From the NCBI GenBank assembly GCA_005882155.1, contig VBCQ01000176.1, positions 1 through 10,102 on the forward strand: 10,102 nt of DNA. Direction: 5' to 3'. Of the stretch, positions 1 through 6,140 are shown piece after piece. Under the pieces are notes generated by a model. That model was not told the DNA's origin and searched no databases. It was given only the letters and a program-made list of their open reading frames with translations. The DNA comes from Betaproteobacteria bacterium. GTDB lineage: Bacteria; Pseudomonadota; Gammaproteobacteria; Burkholderiales; Burkholderiaceae_C. Each line of letters begins with the position of its first letter. The first letter of the stretch is position 1. The position numbers and the translations under genes were made by a program.

Positions 1-399
1 GCTGCTGATCGCGTACTTGCGAAAGCCGCTCTCGACTTGAATCAATCCGAGCACCAGCGACGGCTCCAGCGCCGCTCGCTTGCTCTCGTACCAGACGGTC
101 TCGAGAAACTCGACGCGGGTCACGTGATCGGCCTTGCGCTTCTTCAGGCGGCCGCTCATCTCGCCCAGCCAGCGCAGGTAGGCGAGACGCATTTCGGTGC
201 TGTCGAAGCCGGGCTTCGGTGGCGCGCGATTGGCGATGGCTGCCGCTAACGCGGAACGCACGGCATCGGCGAGCGGCTCTTCGATTTGTGCGCCGGCATG
301 CGCGTTCGAGGTCCAGGTTCCGAGGCCGCATGCAGACGACACGGCGGCGAAGGTGAAGCCGCGTCTGTCCCTCCCCCAACGGGAAAGGGCGCCGTTCAT
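1..399 (-). CDS. Lytic transglycosylase, SLT domain, N-terminal part (cut by window edge)
   Basis: A periplasmic enzyme that cleaves peptidoglycan glycan strands to leave 1,6-anhydromuramoyl ends. Translating the minus strand from the ATG at 399 gives 133 uninterrupted codons running off the left edge. Residues 1-35 look like an export signal: a basic start with a DRRGFTF motif at 11-17, a moderately hydrophobic stretch, and a likely AHA cleavage site before residue 36. The two adjacent arginines followed by G-F resemble a twin-arginine (Tat) signal, but this is only a resemblance. The SLT fold starts near residue 95. IQVESGFRKYAISS at 120-133 holds the family's catalytic Glu (E123) in its usual ES context. 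The start overlaps the proS stop as ATGA, so the two are probably co-transcribed and translationally coupled. The family is clear; which subtype is not. Confidence 0.85.
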   Translation of the reverse strand, partial: MNGALSRWGRDRRGFTFAAVSSACGLGTWTSNAHAGAQIEEPLADAVRSALAAAIANRAPPKPGFDSTEMRLAYLRWLGEMSGRLKKRKADHVTRVEFLETVWYESKRAALEPSLVLGLIQVESGFRKYAISS

Positions 400-2141
400 G
401 CTCCTACTCTGGCCCTCACGAAGGCCAGCACCTCGTCTGCCGCCAACGGCGTGGCTTGCGCGTCGCGCCGCCCTTGGTACTCGACCTTGCCGTACTTCAG
501 GCCGCGATCGGAGATGACCACGCGATGCGGGATGCCGATCAATTCCCAGTCGGCGAACATCGCGCCGGGTCGCTCGCCGCGGTTATCGAGCATCACGTCG
601 ATGCCCTGCGCCAGCAGTGCGTCGTGCAGCGTGTCGGCTGCCGTCTTGACCTCGCTCGAGCGGTCGTAGCCGATCGGGCAGATGACGACGGCGAACGGTG
701 CGATCGACGCCGGCCAGATGATCCCGCGCTGGTCGTGGTTCTGCTCAATCGCGGCGCCGAGGATTCGCGTGACGCCGATTCCGTAACAGCCCATTTGCAT
801 CAGTTGGGGCTTGCCGGCTTCATCGAGGTAAGCAGCGTTCATCGCCTCGGAGTATTTGGTGCCGAGGAAGAACACATGGCCGACTTCGATGCCGCGCTGA
901 ATCGCCAGCATGCCGCGGCCGTCGGGCGACGGATCGCCCTCGACGACATTGCGAATGTCGGCAACGACATCGGGCTCGTGCAGGTCGCGTCCCCAGTTAA
1001 CGCCGGTGATGTGAAAGTCGGCTTCGTTCGCGCCGCAGATGAAGTCGCTCATCGCAGCGACCGTTCGGTCGGCGACGACCTTGATCGGCTTGCGTGGATC
1101 GATCGGGCCGAGGTAGCCCGCCTTGCAGCCGAAGTGGTCCTCGATCTCACCCAGCGTGGCGAAGCGAAAGCCGTCCTTCAGGCCGGGCAGCTTGCTCGCC
1201 TTGACTTCGTTGAGGGCGTGGTCGCCGCGCACGAGAAGCAGCCATACCGTTGTCTTGACGACATCGCCGGCGGGATTCTTCTCGTCGGTGGCGAGCACGA
1301 GCGACTTCACCGTCGTCGCAAGCGGCACGCCGAGCAGCGCTGCGACGTCTTCGCAGGTGCTCTTGCCCGGCGTCGGCGTCTTCTTCATCGGCTGGGTCGG
1401 CGCTGCGCGTTGCGAGATCAGCGGCAATGCTTCGGCGAGTTCGATGTTCGCCGCGTAATCTGAATCCGGGCAGTAGACGATCGCGTCTTCGCCGGTGTCG
1501 GCGATCACCTGGAACTCATGCGAGCGGTCTCCGCCGATGGCGCCGGTGTCGGCCGCAACCGCACGAAAGGTCAGGCCCATGCGCTCGAAGATTCGAACGT
1601 AGGCGGCATACATCGCCTCGTAGCTCTGGCCGGCGGATTCGACATCGCGATCGAACGAGTACGCGTCCTTCATCGTGAACTCGCGCCCGCGCATCACGCC
1701 GAAGCGCGGCCGGCGCTCGTCGCGAAATTTGGTCTGGATGTGATAGAAATTTTTCGGCAGCGCGCGGTAACTGCGCAGCTCCTGGCGCGCGATGTCGGTG
1801 ATGACTTCTTCGCTGGTCGGCTGGATGATGAAGTCGCGGTCGTGGCGGTCTTTCATGCGCAGCAACTCGGGCCCGTACTTCTGAAAGCGCCCGGTCTCCT
1901 GCCACAGCTCGGCTGGCTGCACGACCGGCATCAACAGCTCGACAGCGCCGGCCCGATTCATCTCTTCGCGAATGATCGATTCGACTTTGCGAATCACCCG
2001 CAGGCCCATCGGCATGTAGCTGTAGATGCCGGCGCCGAGCCGCTTGATGAACCCGGCGCGCATCATCAGTTGATGGCTGACGACCTCAGCGTCGGCGGGG
2101 GCTTCCTTGAGTGTGGATATGAAGAACTGGGTGGCTTTCAT
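396..2141 (-). CDS. proS: Prolyl-tRNA synthetase (ProRS, bacterial type with editing domain)
   Basis: A cytoplasmic class II aminoacyl-tRNA synthetase that charges tRNA-Pro with proline. From the ATG at 2141 it is 581 residues, the usual size. That start begins MKATQFFISTLKEAP, the typical N-terminus; an upstream in-frame GTG at 2180 would add 13 residues unlike the family. Motif 2 is FRDERRPRFGVMRGREF at 139-155, with R140 and E142. Motif 3 is GIGVTR at 454-459. Between them, roughly 225-405, lies the INS editing domain that removes mischarged alanyl-tRNA-Pro, including the conserved lysine K279 in TTVKSLV. The anticodon-binding domain fills the C-terminus. The frame is intact and ends in TGA, overlapping the lytic transglycosylase start. 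This enzyme would meet the odd tRNA-Pro-like gene at 7233. Confidence 0.97.
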   Translation of the reverse strand: MKATQFFISTLKEAPADAEVVSHQLMMRAGFIKRLGAGIYSYMPMGLRVIRKVESIIREEMNRAGAVELLMPVVQPAELWQETGRFQKYGPELLRMKDRHDRDFIIQPTSEEVITDIARQELRSYRALPKNFYHIQTKFRDERRPRFGVMRGREFTMKDAYSFDRDVESAGQSYEAMYAAYVRIFERMGLTFRAVAADTGAIGGDRSHEFQVIADTGEDAIVYCPDSDYAANIELAEALPLISQRAAPTQPMKKTPTPGKSTCEDVAALLGVPLATTVKSLVLATDEKNPAGDVVKTTVWLLLVRGDHALNEVKASKLPGLKDGFRFATLGEIEDHFGCKAGYLGPIDPRKPIKVVADRTVAAMSDFICGANEADFHITGVNWGRDLHEPDVVADIRNVVEGDPSPDGRGMLAIQRGIEVGHVFFLGTKYSEAMNAAYLDEAGKPQLMQMGCYGIGVTRILGAAIEQNHDQRGIIWPASIAPFAVVICPIGYDRSSEVKTAADTLHDALLAQGIDVMLDNRGERPGAMFADWELIGIPHRVVISDRGLKYGKVEYQGRRDAQATPLAADEVLAFVRARVGA

Positions 2142-2218
2142 GCAGGGCGCAGGCGGGGAAATGAAGCCTCGAAGCGGCACGATGACGCACGCGCGGCAGG
2201 TGAGGGAAACCCAAGGGG

Positions 2219-2254
2219 TTCATTCCCGTCATACCGGTGCAATAATCGTTTCAA
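2219..2254. promoter_or_regulatory. Weak divergent promoter candidates between proS and rppH
   Basis: The 133-base gap 2142-2274 must hold the start signals of both divergent genes. For rppH, AATAAT at 2241-2246 could be a -10, with TTCATT at 2219-2224 as a poor -35 (16-base spacer). For proS on the minus strand, TTGAAA (2254-2249) and TATGAC (2233-2228) are 15 bases apart, which is too short for comfort. The two candidates overlap, so the two genes could compete for polymerase. A small dyad, AACCC-AAG-GGGTT, lies at 2208-2220. These are matches by eye only. Confidence 0.25.
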
Positions 2255-2274
2255 CGAGAATTTTGGGGTTGATT

Positions 2275-2889
2275 ATGCTCGACCGTGAAGGGTTCAGACC
2301 CAACGTCGGCATCATCCTGCTCAACCAGAAAAACCAGGTGTTTTGGGGCAAACGGATCCGCACCCACTCCTGGCAGTTCCCGCAAGGGGGCATCAATTAC
2401 GGCGAGACGCCTGAGCAGGCGATGTTCCGCGAGCTCCACGAAGAAGTGGGGTTGCTGCCGGACCATGTTCGCATCATCGCGCGCACACGCGACTGGTTGC
2501 GCTACGAGGTGCCCGACCACTTCATTCGGCGTGACGCGCGTGGCCACTACCGCGGCCAGAAGCAGATCTGGTTCCTGCTGCAACTGATGGCTCGCGACTG
2601 CGACATGAACCTGCGCGCCACCGACCACCCCGAGTTCGATGCCTGGCGCTGGAACGAGTACTGGGTACCGCTCGAAGTCGTCATCGAGTTCAAGCGAGAT
2701 GTCTATCAGATGGCGCTGACCGAGCTTGCCCGCTTCTTGCCGCGCGGCAGCCATCACAACCGCTACCTTCGATCCGGAATGCGGCCGCATCATCGCGACG
2801 AAGAGCGCGAGCCGTATCACGCAGCACACGAGGCGATCGAGACGGGGCCGGTGGAACTGCTCCCACCCGACGAGTCTGAAACGAAGTAG
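2275..2889 (+). CDS. rppH: RNA pyrophosphohydrolase (Nudix family)
   Basis: Removes pyrophosphate from the 5' triphosphate end of mRNA, which opens the message to RNase E decay. The chosen ATG gives MLDREGFRPNVGIILLN, the standard RppH N-terminus, and lies 8 bases after a GGGG that can serve as ribosome binding site. The frame is open far upstream, but those residues do not resemble the family. WQFPQGGINYGE at 33-44 leads into a perfect Nudix box at 38-60: G38, E44, R52-E53, E56-E57 and G59, which supply the metal-binding glutamates. At 204 residues it is longer than the 176-residue E. coli enzyme, with a charged, His-rich tail from about 160; such tails are common in betaproteobacteria. The stop is TAG. 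It diverges from proS and converges on proB, 19 bases away. Confidence 0.95.
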   Translation: MLDREGFRPNVGIILLNQKNQVFWGKRIRTHSWQFPQGGINYGETPEQAMFRELHEEVGLLPDHVRIIARTRDWLRYEVPDHFIRRDARGHYRGQKQIWFLLQLMARDCDMNLRATDHPEFDAWRWNEYWVPLEVVIEFKRDVYQMALTELARFLPRGSHHNRYLRSGMRPHHRDEEREPYHAAHEAIETGPVELLPPDESETK

Positions 2890-2891
2890 CT

Positions 2892-2929
2892 GACAATCTC
2901 GAGTCCGCTCACGCGAGCACGAGATTGTC
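2892..2929. terminator. Hairpin between convergent rppH and proB
   Basis: GACAATCTCG (2892-2901) and CGAGATTGTC (2920-2929) form a perfect 10-bp stem. The 18-base loop holds a nested stem, GCTC (2907-2910) with GAGC (2915-2918). The structure begins two bases after the rppH stop, and its right arm lies in the last codons of proB. No U tract follows on either strand, so it may be a bidirectional barrier to transcription or an mRNA 3'-end stabiliser rather than a classical intrinsic terminator. Confidence 0.5.
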
Positions 2930-4027
2930 GCGGTGGATCAACTCGGGCTCGGCGGTGTAGCCAAGCAACTGCTCGAACGCGCTTGAAGGCTTGCGAGCGA
3001 TCAAGCGCGCTTCGCTGCTTGCATAGTTGGTCAGTCCGCGCGCGATCTCCAGGCCCGAGGTGTTGCGCACGGCGATCACATCGCCGCGGTGGAACTCTCC
3101 CTGCACTTCGACGACGCCGATCGGCAACAGGCTCTTGCCGCCGTCGCGCAGCTTGAGCACCGCACCGTCGTCGACCACCACGGCACCGCGCAGCTGCAGA
3201 TGATTCGCCATCCATTGCTTGCGTGCCGCCATCTTCTGAGTGGCAGCCAACAACGCCGTGCCGATCGCTTCACCGGCCACCAGGCGGATCAGCACATCGG
3301 GCTCGCCACCCCAAGCGATCACCGTGCTCGCGCCGCTGCTCGCCGCGCGCTTGGCGGCCAGCACCTTGGTGATCATCCCGCCCTTGCCGATCGTCGACCC
3401 CGCGCCTCCGGCCATCTGCTCGAGCGCCGGAGCGCCGGCTTGGGCTTCGTCGATGAAACGCGCGCTCGGGTCACGCCGCGGATCGGCAGAGTACAAGCCC
3501 TTCTGGTCGGTGAGGATCACCAACGCATCGGCCTCGACCAAATTCGCCACCAGCGCCCCGAGGGTGTCGTTGTCGCCGAACTTGATCTCGTCGTTGACGA
3601 CGGTGTCGTTCTCGTTGATCACCGGAACGACTTTCAGCGACAGCAGCGTCAGCAGCGTCGAGCGCGCATTCAGATAGCGCTCTCGATCGGCCAGATCGGC
3701 ATGCGTGAGCAGCACCTGGGCGCTGCCCACGCCGTGCTCGCGCAGCTTCGATTCGTAAATCTGAGCGAGGCCCATCTGTCCCACCGCCGCAGCGGCTTGC
3801 AGCTCATGAATCTCTCTCGGCCGCTTGGCCCAGCCAAGCCTCTTCATCCCTTCGGCAATCGCGCCGCTGGACACCATGACGACCTCGCGGCCCTGCGTCG
3901 CGAGCGCGGCCATCTGGCGACACCAGTTGCCGACCGCGTCGGCATCGACGCCGCGGCCTTCATTCGTCACGAGGCTGGAACCTACCTTGACGACGATGCG
4001 CCTCGCGTTCTTCAACGCGTCGGTCAT
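2909..4027 (-). CDS. proB: Glutamate 5-kinase (with PUA domain)
   Basis: First enzyme of proline synthesis: it phosphorylates L-glutamate with ATP to give glutamyl 5-phosphate, which ProA then reduces. The 372 residues match the full-length bacterial form. The N-terminal amino-acid-kinase domain (about 8-255) starts with RIVVKVGSSLV, the phosphate loop, and contains VVPVINENDTV and KFGDNDTLGALVA in the middle, then GSTIGKGGMITK in the nucleotide-binding part. A C-terminal PUA domain (about 281-350) follows, as in E. coli ProB. The start is the ATG at 4027, which overlaps the obgE stop by four bases (ATGA), so translation is probably coupled to obgE. In this family proline usually inhibits the enzyme by feedback. 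No lesion is visible and the stop is TGA. Confidence 0.97.
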   Translation of the reverse strand: MTDALKNARRIVVKVGSSLVTNEGRGVDADAVGNWCRQMAALATQGREVVMVSSGAIAEGMKRLGWAKRPREIHELQAAAAVGQMGLAQIYESKLREHGVGSAQVLLTHADLADRERYLNARSTLLTLLSLKVVPVINENDTVVNDEIKFGDNDTLGALVANLVEADALVILTDQKGLYSADPRRDPSARFIDEAQAGAPALEQMAGGAGSTIGKGGMITKVLAAKRAASSGASTVIAWGGEPDVLIRLVAGEAIGTALLAATQKMAARKQWMANHLQLRGAVVVDDGAVLKLRDGGKSLLPIGVVEVQGEFHRGDVIAVRNTSGLEIARGLTNYASSEARLIARKPSSAFEQLLGYTAEPELIHRDNLVLA

Positions 4028-5100
4028 GGCGCAGAGGCGTTGGTGCTCAACATATCAAAGCGCGGATCAGGGTCGTCGGGCACCGCATTTTTCAGTTGGG
4101 AGACATGCTCATAGACGGCATGGATCAGGGTCTCGCAACCTTCGCGTGTCAGCGCCGAAATCTGAAACACCGGGCCCTTCCATTTGAAGCGCTTGATGAA
4201 GTCCTTGACCCGTTTCTCGCGTTCGTCGACGGGAACCATATCGAGCTTGTTCAGCACGACCCAGCGCGGCTTGTCATGCAGCGCGGGGTCGTACTTCTTC
4301 AGCTCGCCGACGATCGCTTTGGCCTGTGCGACAGGATCGACGCTGTCGTCAAACGGTGCGAAGTCGACGAGATGCAGCAACAAGTGCGTGCGCTGCAAAT
4401 GGCGCAGGAACAAGTGGCCGAGTCCAGCCCCTTCGGCAGCGCCTTCGATCAAACCCGGGATGTCGGCCACCACAAAGCTTTGCTCGGGGGCGACACGCAC
4501 GACACCGAGGTTGGGGTGCAGCGTGGTGAACGGATAGTCGGCGATCTTCGGGCGGGCATTGGAGATGGCCGCAATCAATGTCGACTTGCCTGCGTTGGGC
4601 ATCCCCAGTAAGCCGACATCGGCGAGCACGCGCAGCTCGAGCTTCAGCTTCTTCTGCTCGCCGGGCCAGCCGGGTGTCTTCTGACGCGGCGCGCGATTCG
4701 TGCTGGTCTTGAAGTGCAGGTTGCCGAAGCCGCCATCGCCGCCCTTCACCAGAAGCACTTTCTGGTCGGGAACCAACAGCTCGGCGATCACCTCGTCGGT
4801 CTCGAGGTCCTTGATGATCGTGCCCATCGGCATGCGCAGCACAATGTCTTCGGCAGCCGCACCGTACTGATCCGAGCCACGGCCGTTTTCACCGTTGCGC
4901 GCCTCGTGGCGGCGCGCATAGCGGTAGTCGATCAAGGTGTTGAGGTTGCGGTCCCCGACTGCATACACGCTGCCACCCCGGCCACCATCGCCGCCGTTCG
5001 GCCCGCCGAACGGAATGAACTTCTCGCGACGAAAGCTCATGCAACCGTTGCCGCCATTACCGGCGACCACGTCGATGGTGGCTTCGTCGACGAACTTCAT
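4024..5100 (-). CDS. obgE: Obg family GTPase, ribosome assembly
   Basis: An essential GTPase, also called CgtA, that binds the 50S subunit and acts in late ribosome assembly and in stress and cell-cycle control. It has 358 residues. The glycine-rich Obg fold takes up 1-158, with runs such as GGPNGGDGGRGGS at 32-44. The G domain follows: G1 GMPNAGKST at 166-174, G2 threonines 192-193, G3 DIPG at 213-216, G4 NKLD at 284-287 and G5 SAL at 315-317. The C-terminal tail is short and acidic (PDDPDPRFD), as expected in beta- and gammaproteobacteria. The ATG overlaps the stop of the upstream membrane-protein gene, and its own TGA overlaps the proB start. The three therefore form a tightly coupled unit downstream of the ribosomal-protein genes. 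Confidence 0.97.
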   Translation of the reverse strand: MKFVDEATIDVVAGNGGNGCMSFRREKFIPFGGPNGGDGGRGGSVYAVGDRNLNTLIDYRYARRHEARNGENGRGSDQYGAAAEDIVLRMPMGTIIKDLETDEVIAELLVPDQKVLLVKGGDGGFGNLHFKTSTNRAPRQKTPGWPGEQKKLKLELRVLADVGLLGMPNAGKSTLIAAISNARPKIADYPFTTLHPNLGVVRVAPEQSFVVADIPGLIEGAAEGAGLGHLFLRHLQRTHLLLHLVDFAPFDDSVDPVAQAKAIVGELKKYDPALHDKPRWVVLNKLDMVPVDEREKRVKDFIKRFKWKGPVFQISALTREGCETLIHAVYEHVSQLKNAVPDDPDPRFDMLSTNASAP

Positions 5101-5282
5101 GGTTGCTTGTCAGACCCGGGCGAACACTTGTCACCGGACTTGTGATTGATGAACGACCAGATGCCCAAACCGATCAGGATCAGCGGCCACCACAAGCGCA
5201 GCCAGCCCCACTCGAGCACGCCGAAGTTGTGGGCGAGGAACAAACATCCGAGGACGATGAGGATGATGCCGCTCTTGTTCAT
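5097..5282 (-). CDS. Small membrane protein, LiaI/LiaF-type transmembrane region (DUF5668-like)
   Basis: A 61-residue protein of unknown function. Two hydrophobic segments (about 5-21 and 29-46) are separated by a tryptophan-rich turn, GVLEWGWLRLWWPLI. A polar tail follows, KSGDKCSPGSDKQP, ending at residue 61. The pattern, hydrophobic G-IILIVLG start then WWPLILIGLGIW, is typical of the LiaI-LiaF-like transmembrane region seen in many short bacterial membrane proteins. A purine-rich AAAGG lies about 7 bases before the ATG. Its TGA overlaps the obgE ATG (ATGA), which strongly argues that it is translated and coupled to obgE. In E. coli a larger transporter gene, yhbE, occupies the matching place between rpmA and obgE. 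Family assignment is by eye. Confidence 0.8.
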   Translation of the reverse strand: MNKSGIILIVLGCLFLAHNFGVLEWGWLRLWWPLILIGLGIWSFINHKSGDKCSPGSDKQP

Positions 5283-5342
5283 GTCTAAGCCTTTGCTGGT
5301 TGGCCGGGAACTGCGTCTGATGGTAATCGAGTGCCGAATGAA

Positions 5343-5368
5343 ACAAGCCCCGGTGGACCGGGGCTTGT
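5343..5368 (-). terminator. Intrinsic terminator after rpmA
   Basis: On the minus strand ACAAGCCCCGGT and ACCGGGGCTTGT form a perfect 12-bp inverted repeat with two bases between them, so in RNA the stem is about 10-11 bp with a small loop. TTTCATT follows on the minus strand, a short and imperfect U tract. The hairpin starts about 20 bases after the rpmA stop. The G+C-rich stem fits termination of the abundant rplU-rpmA mRNA. With the weak U tract, some transcripts may read through into the small membrane gene, obgE and proB. I saw no convincing separate promoter in 5283-5342. Confidence 0.75.
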
Positions 5369-5388
5369 CGGTGCAACGGCAGGCGAAA

Positions 5389-5646
5389 TTAGAGCGCCTT
5401 GACGCTCACCGTCTGACGATTCTGCGGGCCCTTGACGGCATAGCTCACTTCGCCATCGACCAGTGCGAACAGCGTGTGATCGCGGCCGATGCCGACGTTG
5501 GCGCCGGCATGAAACTTGGTGCCACGTTGGCGGACGATGATCGAGCCGGCCGGAATGGTCTGGCCACCGAACACCTTCACGCCGAGCATCTTCGGTTGGG
5601 AGTCGCGGCCGTTCCGGGTGGAACCGCCGCCTTTTTTCTGTGCCAT
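5389..5646 (-). CDS. rpmA: 50S ribosomal protein L27
   Basis: A large-subunit ribosomal protein whose flexible N-terminus reaches toward the peptidyl transferase centre. The 85 residues are the normal length. The N-terminus MAQKKGGGSTRNGRDSQPK and the following LGVKVFGGQ are hallmark L27 sequence, with GSIIVRQRGTKFHAG after it. No cleavable N-terminal extension of the Firmicutes type is present. A strong ribosome binding site, AGGAGA (minus strand, 5660-5655), stands 8 bases before the ATG. The gene follows rplU by 27 bases, the standard L21-L27 pair, and a terminator hairpin follows its TAA stop. Confidence 0.97.
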   Translation of the reverse strand: MAQKKGGGSTRNGRDSQPKMLGVKVFGGQTIPAGSIIVRQRGTKFHAGANVGIGRDHTLFALVDGEVSYAVKGPQNRQTVSVKAL

Positions 5647-5673
5647 GGTTCAGGTCTCCTTGAATGTGGCAGC

Positions 5674-5985
5674 TCAGGCGTTCACCGCGCTGATTTCGAT
5701 CTCGGTGAAGTTCTGGCGATGACCTTGCCGCTTTTGGTAGTGCTTGCGACGACGCATCTTGAAGATGCGCACCTTGTCATGCCTGCCCTGAGCCAAGACT
5801 TTGGCCACCACGCTCGCGCCCGTCACCAAGGGAGTCCCGACCTTCAGGTCAGCGCCGTTACCGACAGCCAACACCTCGTCGATCGTGATCTCTTGGCCAA
5901 CATCCGCAGCAATCTGTTCTATCTTGATCTTTTCGCCGGTGGCAACCTTGTATTGTTTGCCGCCGGTTTTTATGACCGCGTACAT
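5674..5985 (-). CDS. rplU: 50S ribosomal protein L21
   Basis: A large-subunit protein that binds 23S rRNA. It has 103 residues, the normal length, and starts MYAVIKTGGKQYKVATG, the conserved L21 N-terminus. The C-terminal half carries the basic rRNA-binding stretch KVRIFKMRRRKHYQKRQGHRQ ending near residue 94, including the family's KxRRRKxYxxxxGHRQ pattern. It is the first gene of the minus-strand group, 71 bases downstream of a -10 candidate, with AAAGGG as ribosome binding site 6 bases before the ATG. In many bacteria L21, L27 and Obg are encoded together, as here. Confidence 0.97.
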   Translation of the reverse strand: MYAVIKTGGKQYKVATGEKIKIEQIAADVGQEITIDEVLAVGNGADLKVGTPLVTGASVVAKVLAQGRHDKVRIFKMRRRKHYQKRQGHRQNFTEIEISAVNA

Positions 5986-6058
5986 ATCAGCCCTTTCGAT
6001 TCAAACCGCTACTGCTTTAACGCAGCCACGACCCCGCGTTTGCCGCAGAGCCTTTGAT

Positions 6059-6087
6059 TGTATACCGGAGTCGCTAGACGGCCCCAA
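6059..6087 (-). promoter_or_regulatory. Candidate sigma-70 promoter for rplU-rpmA
   Basis: On the minus strand TTGGGG (6087-6082) and TATACA (6064-6059) are separated by exactly 17 bases. TATACAAT also contains TACAAT, a 5/6 match to the -10 consensus two bases further on. The predicted start would leave a leader of roughly 65 bases before the rplU ATG. This is the best promoter-like pair in the 155-base gap 5986-6140. That gap otherwise shows only a CTAG at 6074-6077. Confidence 0.5.
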
Positions 6088-6140
6088 TCGAGCGTGAAAC
6101 GGATCCGAAGCGGGCCGCACAGTCGCCGCCCGTCGAATCG

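Noticed and set aside
456..1463. A 335-codon plus-strand frame opposite proS
   Set aside because: Antisense shadow of proS caused by high GC codon bias; no family resemblance, and proS has all its motifs.
2107..2274. N-terminal extension of rppH by 56 codons
   Set aside because: The frame happens to be open, but the residues do not match RppH and overlap the proS start region.
3089..4114. A 341-codon plus-strand frame opposite proB
   Set aside because: Shadow of proB; the translation resembles no family, is compositionally skewed, and the frame has no ribosome binding site.
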